34,899 bases of DNA from CAADGL01 sp964643885 (lineage in GTDB: Bacteria; Planctomycetota; Phycisphaerae; UBA1845; Fen-1342). The position numbers and the translations under genes were made by a program. The DNA lies in the NCBI GenBank assembly GCA_964643885.1, contig CAZXUI010000046.1:1-34899 (forward strand). Reading direction: 5' to 3'. Below, piece after piece: positions 1 through 6,553 of the stretch; within the stretch, counting starts at the first letter, position 1, and each line of letters opens with the position of its first letter. The notes under the pieces were generated by a model. It was not told the DNA's origin and ran no database searches. It worked only from the letters and a program-made list of their open reading frames with translations.

Positions 1-167
1 GATTGGGGGACCGGCCTCTGGCCGGTCTGTTTGGGGGACCGGCCTCTGGCCGGTCTGATTGGGGGACCGGCCTCTGGCCGGTCTGTTTGGGGGACCGGCC
101 TCTGGCCGGTCTGATTGGGGGACCGGCCTCTGGCCGGTCTGTTTGGGGGACCGGCCTCTGGCCGGTC
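1..167 (+). repeat. Tandem array of six 28-bp hairpin units
   Basis: Six units of 28 bp follow each other and begin alternately GATT or GTTT. Each contains TGGGGGA and then the perfect palindrome GACCGGCC-TCT-GGCCGGTC. The hairpins lie at 9-27, 37-55, 65-83, 93-111, 121-139 and 149-167. The array runs off the left edge of the window, so its full length is unknown. The same core recurs with different periods at 1702-1817 and 5926-6069. Units have no unique spacers, so this is not a CRISPR array. Confidence 0.95.
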
Positions 168-172
168 GCTGG

Positions 173-195
173 GCGACAGGTCTCCGACCTGTCGC
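173..195. repeat. Hairpin type B following the array
   Basis: A perfect 9-bp stem GCGACAGGT / ACCTGTCGC encloses the loop CTCCG. It follows the last GACCGGCC hairpin by 5 nt. The same pairing recurs at 1823-1845 and 6076-6096. Confidence 0.9.
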
Positions 196-210
196 GCGGG
201 TGCCGCCAGC

Positions 211-228
211 GCGAGACTCCCTTCTCGC
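211..228. repeat. Short palindrome GCGAGA...TCTCGC
   Basis: A 6-bp stem GCGAGA / TCTCGC encloses CTCCCT. It resembles the TGCGAGAT / ATCTCGCA hairpins at 1922-1941 and 31221-31248. I see no gene between here and 422, only the ribosome binding site of the next gene. Confidence 0.6.
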
Positions 229-422
229 ACACGCGCCGCATCGCACCGAGCCGCAACCCGCCCCCCTCATCCCTGCATTCCCCGCTCCGCACGGCAATAC
301 GCCCGCCATGCCCGGCGTTGTACACTTCAGCCGCCGACACGACGGCCCGGGGCGAGCCGTTCTCGTGCCGTGTCGGTCGCCTGGGCGCTGTCCGGCGCGG
401 CCATCCGAAGGAGTCTTTCGCC

Positions 423-1631
423 ATGTCACGCCGACCCTGCGTCACCATTCCGCTCGCGCTGGCCGCCTCCGTCGCCATCGCCGCCGCAACCGCACACGCA
501 TCGGACTGCTCCAACACCTCCACCGGGCTGGTCCCGCTCAGCGACCTCGGAACCGGCTTCTACCTGGGACAGTTCCGCGGCGGCCTGTATCCCAACGGCT
601 CCAACCAGATGCCCCCTGCCCACCACACCGCCGGACGCGCCCGCGCCCTGGCCGTCGAGCCGCTCGATACCAGCGGCCATCCGGACCCTGCCGGCCGCTA
701 CATTCTCATGTCGATCGGCATGTCGAACACGACCCAGGAGTGGTGCGGCGGCGCCCAGCCGAACTGCCAGCCCGGCTCCTTCATGGGCCAGGCCGCGGTC
801 CACCCCGCCGTGAATCACGACACGCTCGTCATCATCGACGGCGCCAGCGGCGGACAGACCGCAGCGACCTGGGACGACCCGAACGACGCCAACTATGAGC
901 GCATCCGCACGCAGATTCTCCAGCCCCAAGGCCTGAGCGAAGCCCAGGTGCAGATCGTCTGGGTCAAGGTCGCCAACGCCAGTCCGAATACCTCGCTTCC
1001 GGCACAGAACGCAGACGCCTATACGCTGCTGACGCAGATGGGAGATATCGCCCGCGCCCTGCGCACGCGCTACCCGAATCTGCGGCTCGCCTTCTTTTCC
1101 AGCCGCATCTACGCCGGCTACGCCGACACCGCGCTGAATCCGGAACCCTACGCCTACGAGTCGGCGTTCGCCGTCAAGTGGCTGATCGAGGCGCAGATTC
1201 GTCAGATGGCCACCGGGCAGATCGACCCCCGCGCCGGCGATCTCGACGCCGACACGGTCGCTCCGTGGATCGCCTGGGGTCCGTACCTCTGGGCCGACGG
1301 CCTCTCACCCCGCAGCGACGGCCTCACCTGGCAGTGCACCGACTTCGCCAATGACGGCACGCACCCCTCCATCGACGGCCGCAGCAAGGTCGGCACGCTG
1401 CTGATGGATTTCATGCTGAGCTCGCCCCACGCCGCGCCCTGGTTCCGCAGCGACTTCGGCGACCCGTGTCCCGGCGATCTGAACGCCGACCAGACCGTCG
1501 ATTTCGACGATCTGACGCTCCTTCTGGCCGCCTACGGCGTCGATGCCGGCGGCGACCTTGACAACGACGGCGACACCGACTTCGGCGACCTGCTGATCCT
1601 GCTCAACAACTACGGGCAGACCTGCCGCTGA
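423..1631 (+). CDS. Secreted SGNH-hydrolase-like protein with C-terminal dockerin-like repeats
   Basis: 402 aa. The start is the ATG at 423, because AAGGAG (408-413) lies 9 nt upstream and the first 27 residues form a signal peptide ending in AHA. The open frame continues upstream only through the repeat array. The body looks like an SGNH/GDSL hydrolase: a candidate nucleophile is S101 in GMSN, a Gly block is DGASGG, and D311 and H314 sit in NDGTHPS, the usual block V. The last ~54 residues hold two Ca-binding-loop repeats (DLNADQTVDFDDL and DLDNDGDTDFGDL), each followed by LL..YG, ending in YGQTC. The tail matches that of the cytochrome at 6554-8392. Secretion and the tail are clear; enzyme activity and substrate are inferred. 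A conserved family without catalysis is possible. Confidence 0.75.
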   Translation: MSRRPCVTIPLALAASVAIAAATAHASDCSNTSTGLVPLSDLGTGFYLGQFRGGLYPNGSNQMPPAHHTAGRARALAVEPLDTSGHPDPAGRYILMSIGMSNTTQEWCGGAQPNCQPGSFMGQAAVHPAVNHDTLVIIDGASGGQTAATWDDPNDANYERIRTQILQPQGLSEAQVQIVWVKVANASPNTSLPAQNADAYTLLTQMGDIARALRTRYPNLRLAFFSSRIYAGYADTALNPEPYAYESAFAVKWLIEAQIRQMATGQIDPRAGDLDADTVAPWIAWGPYLWADGLSPRSDGLTWQCTDFANDGTHPSIDGRSKVGTLLMDFMLSSPHAAPWFRSDFGDPCPGDLNADQTVDFDDLTLLLAAYGVDAGGDLDNDGDTDFGDLLILLNNYGQTCR

Positions 1632-1640
1632 AGTCGTCGC

Positions 1641-1658
1641 GTGCGTCCCTCGACGCAC
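1641..1658. repeat. Hairpin type C (GTGCGTC...GACGCAC)
   Basis: A 7-bp stem GTGCGTC / GACGCAC with loop CCTC begins 9 nt after the stop codon of the secreted protein. It is followed by CACC. A second copy is at 1868-1885 and a degraded one near 2000-2020. It could act as a 3' mRNA hairpin, but no T-run follows it. Confidence 0.8.
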
Positions 1659-1686
1659 CACCGATCATGGCTGGCGCGAGATCGCC

Positions 1687-1817
1687 TCGCTGCTCCGAGA
1701 ATGGGGGACCGGTCTCTTCAACATTGGGGGACCGGTCTCTTCAACATTGGGGGACCGGTCTCCTCAACATTGGGGGACCGGTCTCCTCAACATTGGGGGA
1801 CCGGTCTCTGACCGGTC
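1687..1817 (+). repeat. Array of five 23-bp units with 5' leader and terminal hairpin
   Basis: A 15-nt leader TCGCTGCTCCGAGAA (1687-1701) precedes five units of period 23, with TGGGGGACCGG beginning at 1702, 1725, 1748, 1771 and 1794. In the first four units the second half of the palindrome is replaced by a short T/C-rich tail. Only the last unit closes as a hairpin (GACCGGTC-TCT-GACCGGTC, 1799-1817). The exact leader occurs inverted at 6206-6220. Confidence 0.9.
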
Positions 1818-1822
1818 ACTGG

Positions 1823-1845
1823 GCGACAGGTCTCCGACCTGTCGC
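1823..1845. repeat. Hairpin type B, second copy
   Basis: Identical stem and loop to 173-195 (GCGACAGGT-CTCCG-ACCTGTCGC). It again lies 5 nt after the closing hairpin of a TGGGGGAYCGG array. Confidence 0.9.
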
Positions 1846-1867
1846 TCTCTTGCCCGTGAGTTGTAGG

Positions 1868-1885
1868 GTGCGTCCCTTGACGCAC
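1868..1885. repeat. Hairpin type C, second copy
   Basis: Stem GTGCGTC / GACGCAC with loop CCTT, followed by CACC, as at 1641-1658. Confidence 0.8.
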
Positions 1886-1921
1886 CACCAATTCGCGCCT
1901 CGCCGGTGCGCGCTTCGCTGC

Positions 1922-1941
1922 TGCGAGATTCCCATCTCGCA
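1922..1941. repeat. Hairpin type D (TGCGAGAT...ATCTCGCA)
   Basis: A perfect 8-bp stem with loop TCCC. A longer version with a 12-bp stem is at 31221-31248. Confidence 0.85.
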
Positions 1942-2069
1942 CCCTCGCGCTTATCGCGGGGGTGCCCTGCCGACGGATTTCGCGTCGGCAGTGCGATAGG
2001 TCGCGTCGCCTGACGCACCACGGAATCGCCCGCGCCCAACTCATCGCCAGCGCAGCTCGCTTTGCTTGT

Positions 2070-2095
2070 CCCGCCGCTCGGCGCGGCGGGTTCTG
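2070..2095 (+). repeat. Solo half of the 71-bp two-hairpin element
   Basis: The stem CCCGCCGC / GCGGCGGG with loop TCGGC is followed by TTCTG. This matches one hairpin plus flank of the 71-bp element at 31145-31215 and 34780-34850. No partner hairpin is present here. Confidence 0.75.
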
Positions 2096-2112
2096 ATACC
2101 GGCCACGCCCGC

Positions 2113-2232
2113 ACACCTGCCACCTGTCACCTGCCCCTGTCACCTGTCGCTTCTCACCTGTCACCCACCCCTGCCACGTGTCACCTGCCACGTGCCCTTG
2201 TCACCTTTCACCTGTCACCTCTCACCTGTCAC
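2113..2232 (+). repeat. Heptamer tandem repeat (TGYCACC)
   Basis: About 120 bp of imperfect 7-bp units, mostly TGTCACC and TGCCACC with slips, ends directly against the rarA promoter -10 box. A similar tract lies at 34550-34632. It resembles the short tandemly repeated heptamers known from cyanobacteria. The rest of 1632-2249 holds the hairpins listed separately and no gene that I can see. Confidence 0.85.
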
Positions 2233-2243
2233 CGATCTATAAT
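2215..2243 (+). promoter_or_regulatory. Putative rarA promoter, leaderless type
   Basis: A consensus -10 TATAAT lies at 2238-2243, only 6 nt before the rarA ATG at 2250. Transcription should therefore start at or next to the A of the start codon. The hexamer 17 bp upstream (2215-2220, TCACCT) belongs to the heptamer repeat and is a poor -35. No Shine-Dalgarno is possible in so short a leader. Confidence 0.55.
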
Positions 2244-2249
2244 CCCTCC

Positions 2250-3620
2250 ATGGACCTCTTCGCCGAGCAGCACCGCGCGGCTGCCGAGCGCGCCCAGCCG
2301 CTGGCCGTCCGCATGCGACCCTGCACGCTCGACGATTTCCTCGGCCAGGAGCACCTGCTCGCCCCCGGCAAGCTCCTCCGCCGCCTGCTTGACGCCGACC
2401 GACCGCCCAACGCCATCTTCTTCGGCCCGCCTGGAACCGGAAAGACCACCCTCGCACGCCTGATCGCCGGCCGGACTCAGGCCGCCTTCGAAACACTCCA
2501 TGCCGCCGAGGCGACCGTCAAAGACGTCCGCGCCCTGATCGAAACCGCCCGCGGCCGACTCGAAACCGCCGGCCAGCGGACCGTCCTCTTCCTCGATGAG
2601 ATCCACCGATTCAACCGCGCCCAGCAGGACGTCTTCCTGGCCGACGTCGAAAGCGGCGTTCTCATCCTCATCGGCGCCACCACCGAGAACCCCTTCTTCT
2701 CCCTCACCGGGCCGCTGCTCTCGCGCTGCCAGCTCTTCGAGTTCAAGCCGCTGACCAGCCAGCAGATCCGGACGCTGCTTAAGCGCGCCCTGACCGACAC
2801 GCAGCGCGGCCTCGGCACCCTCGCCGCCACCTGCGACCCCGACGCGCTCGAGTTCATCGCCGGCCGCTGCGAAGGCGACGCCCGCCGCGCGCTGGCCACC
2901 CTCGAGACCGCCGTTTATTCCCTGCTCCCGCCGCAAGACCCCGCCGCCGCGTCGACCGAGCCCCCGCCGCAGCCGCACATCACCCTCGAAGTCGCCGCCG
3001 AGTCGCTTCAGCGCAAGCCCATCCCCTTCGACCGCTCCGGCGACGCCCACTACGACCTCGCCAGCGCCTTCATCAAATCCATGCGCGGCAGCGACCCCGA
3101 CGCCGCCCTCTACTGGCTCGCCCGCATGCTCGAAGGCGGCGAAGACCCGCGCTTCATCGCCCGCCGCATCGTCATCTGCGCCTCCGAAGACGTCGGCACC
3201 GCCGACAGCTACGCTCTCACCGTCGCCACCGCCGCCGCACACGCCGTCGAGTTCGTCGGTCTGCCCGAGTGCCAGTTCGCCCTCGCCCACGCCGCCGTCT
3301 ACGTCGCCTGCGCGCCCAAATCCAACGCCGTCACCGCCGCCATCGCCGCCGCACGCCGCGACGTGCGCGAATCCGCCACGCTCCCCGTCCCCGACCAGCT
3401 CAGGGACCGCAGCTACCGCGGCGCCGAGCGCCTCGGCCGCGGCGAGGGTTATCGGTCACCGCACGACGAGCCCGATTCGCAGCTTGACTACCTCGGCGCG
3501 CCGCGACAGTACTACAATCCCTCTTCGCGAGGCGATGAAGCGCGGCTGGCCGCGCGGATCGAGGAGTTGCGGCGACGAATCGGCCGCCAGGCGAACATCG
3601 ACAGCTCGGAACAGACGTGA
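2250..3620 (+). CDS. rarA: Replication-associated recombination protein RarA (MgsA), AAA+ ATPase
   Basis: 456 aa, the usual size. It is a clamp-loader-like AAA+ ATPase that acts at stalled replication forks. Walker A GPPGTGKT is at 59-66, Walker B FLDEIH ends near 119, and sensor 1 IGATTENP is at 141-148. The C-terminal half carries the tetramerisation region, with RGSDPDAALYWLARM and EDVGTAD. The start at 2250 follows from MDLF, the normal family N-terminus, and from the -10 box just upstream. An open frame extending to 2178 reads through heptamer repeat and is not coding. The stop overlaps the next gene's start (GTGA at 3617-3620), so the two are translationally coupled. Confidence 0.96.
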   Translation: MDLFAEQHRAAAERAQPLAVRMRPCTLDDFLGQEHLLAPGKLLRRLLDADRPPNAIFFGPPGTGKTTLARLIAGRTQAAFETLHAAEATVKDVRALIETARGRLETAGQRTVLFLDEIHRFNRAQQDVFLADVESGVLILIGATTENPFFSLTGPLLSRCQLFEFKPLTSQQIRTLLKRALTDTQRGLGTLAATCDPDALEFIAGRCEGDARRALATLETAVYSLLPPQDPAAASTEPPPQPHITLEVAAESLQRKPIPFDRSGDAHYDLASAFIKSMRGSDPDAALYWLARMLEGGEDPRFIARRIVICASEDVGTADSYALTVATAAAHAVEFVGLPECQFALAHAAVYVACAPKSNAVTAAIAAARRDVRESATLPVPDQLRDRSYRGAERLGRGEGYRSPHDEPDSQLDYLGAPRQYYNPSSRGDEARLAARIEELRRRIGRQANIDSSEQT

Positions 3621-4186
3621 GAAAGAAGCTTCTGCGGCAGGAGTTGCGGGAAAAGCTGGCGGCCGTCCCGCTCGGTGTGCTGCACGAGCGCAGCCTGGCC
3701 GCCTGCCGGCTGCTCTGTCAGCAGTCCGAGTATCGCCGCGCCAGCGTCGTCATGATCTTTCTCTCCGTCGCCCACGAAGTCGACACCGCGCCGCTGGCGC
3801 TCCGGGCCTGGGAAGACTCGAAGCGCGTCCTCGCCCCTCGCGTTTCCTGGGAGCAGCGCCGCATGCTGCCGATCGAAATCAAGTCGCTCACCAGCGACGT
3901 GCAGGACGGCCTGATGGGCATCCGCGAGCCCGTCGAGGGCATGCCCATCCCCGTCGCCGATATCGACCTGGTCGTCGTCCCCGGCCTCGCCTTCGACGCG
4001 GAGGGCAACCGCCTCGGCCGCGGCCGCGGCTTCTACGACCGATTCCTCTCCCACCGCGACTATCGCGCCGTCTCCTGCGGCCTGGCCCTCGAAGAGCAGG
4101 TCGTCGACAGCGTGCCCCACGACGCTAACGACGCCCGGGTCCACCTGCTCGTCACCGACACGCAGGTGCGCCGCTTCAAACGCTGA
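3617..4186 (+). CDS. 5-formyltetrahydrofolate cyclo-ligase
   Basis: 189 aa, the full family length. It converts 5-formyl-THF to 5,10-methenyl-THF using ATP and so salvages folate. Supporting signals are the N-terminal KKLLRQELREKL helix, the central QDGLMGIREP segment, and the family signature VVPGLAFDAEGNRLGRGRGF followed by YDRFL near residues 119-143. It starts at a GTG overlapping the rarA stop by 4 nt. nadB follows 40 nt downstream. The gene is cytoplasmic and the call is secure. Confidence 0.94.
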   Translation: MRKKLLRQELREKLAAVPLGVLHERSLAACRLLCQQSEYRRASVVMIFLSVAHEVDTAPLALRAWEDSKRVLAPRVSWEQRRMLPIEIKSLTSDVQDGLMGIREPVEGMPIPVADIDLVVVPGLAFDAEGNRLGRGRGFYDRFLSHRDYRAVSCGLALEEQVVDSVPHDANDARVHLLVTDTQVRRFKR

Positions 4187-4226
4187 CGGAGACCCGCGCG
4201 ATGCCCCCGAACCAACCGAGCACACC

Positions 4227-5867
4227 ATGAGCAGCCTCGTCGCCCGCCGCCGGTACCTGACCAACTTCGAGACGCACCGCGTCCCCCACCTGCTCACCGA
4301 CACGCTCGTCATCGGCTCCGGCGTCGCCGGCCTGCGGGCGGCTCTGGCCGCCGCCGAAGGCGGTGATGTCCTGCTCGTCAGCAAGGACGCGCTCGAGCAA
4401 TCCGCCACCAGCTACGCCCAGGGCGGCATCGCCGCCGCGCTCCCGCCCGATACGCCCGACGCCCACGCCCGCGATACCCTCGAGGTCGGCTGCGGCCTCT
4501 GCCACGAGAGCACCGTCCGCAGCGTCGTCTCCCGCGCGGCAGAGCACATCCAGGAACTCCTGAGCTGGGGCGCCGCATTCGACCTCAAGGACGGCCTGCT
4601 CGCCGCAGGTCTCGAAGGCGCCCACAGCGCCCCACGCATCGTCCACGCCCGCGGCGACGCCACCGGCCGCGAGATCGCCCGCGTCCTGCTCGACAAGGCC
4701 CGCACCTGCCCCCGCCTGCGCCTCTTCGAGCAATGCTTCGCCATCGACCTGCTCACCATCAACGGCCGCGTCCACGGCGCCGTCACCCACCATCCCAAGT
4801 ACGGCCACCAGATGTTCTGGGCCACCACCACCATCCTCGCCAGCGGCGGCCTCGGCCGCATCTACCGCGAAACCACGAACCCGCCCGTCGTCACCGGCGA
4901 CGGCCTGGCCATGGCCCTCCGCGCCGGCGCCGTCCTGCGCGACATCGAAATGGTCCAGTTCCACCCGACTACGCTCTACGTCGCCGGCGCAGCCCGCGCC
5001 CTGATCAGCGAAGCCGTCCGCGGCGAAGGCGCCTTCCTCCGCAACCGCGCCGGCGAGCGCTTCATGGAACGCTACGACCCGCGCGGCGAGCTCGCCCCGC
5101 GCGACATCGTCAGCCAGGCCATCACCCGCGAGATGCGCCGCGAGCTGGCCCCCTGCGTCTACCTCGATGTCCGCCACTTCCCCCCCGGCCGCTTCGCCCA
5201 GCGCTTCCCGACGATCACCGCCCTGTGCGCCGATGTCGACCTGGACCCCCAGCGCGACCTCATCCCCGTCCGCCCGGCCGCTCACTACACCGTCGGCGGG
5301 GTCGCGGTCGACCCGGCCGGCCGCACCAACCTCGACGGCCTGCTCGCCTGCGGCGAAGTCGCCAGCACCGGCCTGCACGGCGCCAACCGCCTCGCCAGCA
5401 ACTCGCTGCTCGAAGGCCTCGTCCTCGGCCACGACGCCGGCGCCCTCGCAGCACAGCGCGCCCGCAGCAGCGGCCGCCTTGACCGCCCGCTGCCCCTCAG
5501 CCATATCCTGCCGCCCTCGACCCGCACCGAGCTCGACCTGGCCGACGTCGTCCACAGCCTCCAGAGCCTCATGTCGCGCAACGTCGCCGTCGAGCGCTCC
5601 GGCGACCGCCTCCGCGAAACGATCGAGATCATCGAGTTCTGGAGCCGCTACGTGCTCGACAAGGTCTTCGACGCCCCCGCCGCCTGGGAGACGCAGAACG
5701 CCCTCACGGTCGCGCTGGCCGTCGCAACCGCCGCCGCGACCCGCTGTGAATCCCGCGGCGTCCACCTCCGCACCGACTACCCCGACTCCAGCGAACAGTG
5801 GCGCTGCCACATCGACCTTCGCCGCGGCGAAGAAGGCCTCGCCATCAGCACCGCCCCGATCGTGTGA
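4227..5867 (+). CDS. nadB: L-aspartate oxidase
   Basis: 546 aa. It oxidises L-aspartate to iminoaspartate, the first step of de novo NAD synthesis by the aspartate route, and carries FAD. The Rossmann dinucleotide motif GSGVAG is at 30-35. Other fingerprints are SATSYAQGGIAAAL, MVQFHPTTLY, ISEAVRGEGAFLRN, HYTVGGVAVD and GANRLASNSLLEGLV, all as in NadB and the succinate dehydrogenase flavoprotein family. The C-terminal helical domain is present. nadA and nadC are not in the window. The start is the first ATG after the upstream gene, with MSSLV and then TDTLVIGSG. It is probably cotranscribed with the two genes upstream. Confidence 0.95.
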   Translation: MSSLVARRRYLTNFETHRVPHLLTDTLVIGSGVAGLRAALAAAEGGDVLLVSKDALEQSATSYAQGGIAAALPPDTPDAHARDTLEVGCGLCHESTVRSVVSRAAEHIQELLSWGAAFDLKDGLLAAGLEGAHSAPRIVHARGDATGREIARVLLDKARTCPRLRLFEQCFAIDLLTINGRVHGAVTHHPKYGHQMFWATTTILASGGLGRIYRETTNPPVVTGDGLAMALRAGAVLRDIEMVQFHPTTLYVAGAARALISEAVRGEGAFLRNRAGERFMERYDPRGELAPRDIVSQAITREMRRELAPCVYLDVRHFPPGRFAQRFPTITALCADVDLDPQRDLIPVRPAAHYTVGGVAVDPAGRTNLDGLLACGEVASTGLHGANRLASNSLLEGLVLGHDAGALAAQRARSSGRLDRPLPLSHILPPSTRTELDLADVVHSLQSLMSRNVAVERSGDRLRETIEIIEFWSRYVLDKVFDAPAAWETQNALTVALAVATAAATRCESRGVHLRTDYPDSSEQWRCHIDLRRGEEGLAISTAPIV

Positions 5868-5925
5868 CCACCCCGCCGGCTCCGAGCCGCGCGGAGTTCT
5901 GAACCGAGCTCCGCTGCGCCGAAAA

Positions 5926-6069
5926 TGGGGGATCGGCCTACTCAGAGAATGGGGGATCGGCCCACTCAGAGAATGGGGGATCGGCCCACTCAGAGAATGG
6001 GAGATCGGCCCACTCAGAGAATGGGGGATCGGCCCACTCAGAGAATGGGGGACCGGCCTCTGGCCGGTC
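5926..6069 (+). repeat. Array of six 24-bp units ending in a type A hairpin
   Basis: TGGGGGATCGG begins at 5926, 5950, 5974, 5998, 6022 and 6046, giving a period of 24; unit 4 reads TGGGAGATCGG. The tails read CCCACTCAGAGAA. The final unit switches to GACCGG and closes as GACCGGCC-TCT-GGCCGGTC (6051-6069). A leader resembling that of the 1687 array precedes it (about 5910-5925). The array begins some 60 bp after nadB. Confidence 0.92.
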
Positions 6070-6075
6070 ACTGGA

Positions 6076-6096
6076 CGACAGGTCTCCGACCTGTCG
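6076..6096. repeat. Hairpin type B, third copy
   Basis: Stem CGACAGGT / ACCTGTCG with loop CTCCG, just after the closing hairpin of the third array. One outer pair is lost because G is replaced by A at the edge. Confidence 0.9.
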
Positions 6097-6100
6097 CGCT

Positions 6101-6160
6101 CTTGCCCGTCAGGGCAAGCGACCGGAGCCGGGCGGGTGGCATAGGCAAGCGCAGCTTGCC
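6101..6160. repeat. Two adjacent CTTGCCC-type hairpins
   Basis: CTTGCCC-GTCA-GGGCAAG (6101-6118) is followed by GGCAAGC-GCA-GCTTGCC (6144-6160). Both stems are 7 bp and perfect, and they share the CTTGCC core in opposite orders. Confidence 0.8.
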
Positions 6161-6181
6161 CGTGCGGTCACAAGACTGGGC

Positions 6182-6220
6182 GACCGGCCGGAGACCGGTC
6201 CCGCGTTCTCGGAGCAGCGA
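6182..6220 (-). repeat. Inverted solo copy of the array leader and hairpin
   Basis: Read on the minus strand, this is the exact 15-nt leader TCGCTGCTCCGAGAA (6220-6206), then GCGGGACCGGTCTC and a GACCGG / CCGGTC hairpin. It is therefore one unit of the array family in the opposite orientation, without tandem amplification. Confidence 0.8.
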
Positions 6221-6333
6221 AGATGAGGTTGTCCCAGGTGTACGTGTCGCGGCGCGCGGACGCGGGGAGCGCCATTGAGTTCGCCCGCTCCCTGACGGTC
6301 GCGGCTCGGTGCAGACACGCGGTCGCCGGGTGC

Positions 6334-6378
6334 CACTGCTCTTCAGCCCCGGACGCAAAGTGTCCGGGGTGAGCAGTG
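6334..6378. repeat. Long two-segment hairpin
   Basis: CACTGCTC (6334-6341) pairs with GAGCAGTG (6371-6378). Inside it CCCCGGAC (6347-6354) pairs with GTCCGGGG (6362-6369). The interior bulge is asymmetric (5 nt against 1) and the loop is GCAAAGT. I see no coding sequence in 5868-6553. Between this hairpin and 6553 I see nothing further that I can name. Confidence 0.8.
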
Positions 6379-6553
6379 CAATCCGGCCACTCGCCCCGTC
6401 GAGAAGCGCTCATCGCCCACCCGCGCGTCTTATCGGAGCTGTGCGCCGCATTCCGCGCGAACTTGCGCTTGTAATTGCCTCGCCCGCCGCCAATGATGGA
6501 CCCTGTACGGGGCGCCGGGCCCCTCGCTGCCACGATCCGTTCACGAGCTCCGC

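Noticed and set aside
1..167. CRISPR array
   Set aside because: The 28-bp units are contiguous and nearly identical with no unique spacers, and no cas gene is in the window.
3..422. N-terminal extension of the secreted hydrolase-like protein
   Set aside because: It translates the repeat array into MGDRPLAG-type periodic peptide; the signal peptide and Shine-Dalgarno place the start at 423.
1470..1631. Cellulosome component
   Set aside because: The dockerin-like tail alone does not imply a cellulosome; no cohesin or carbohydrate-active enzyme is present in the window.
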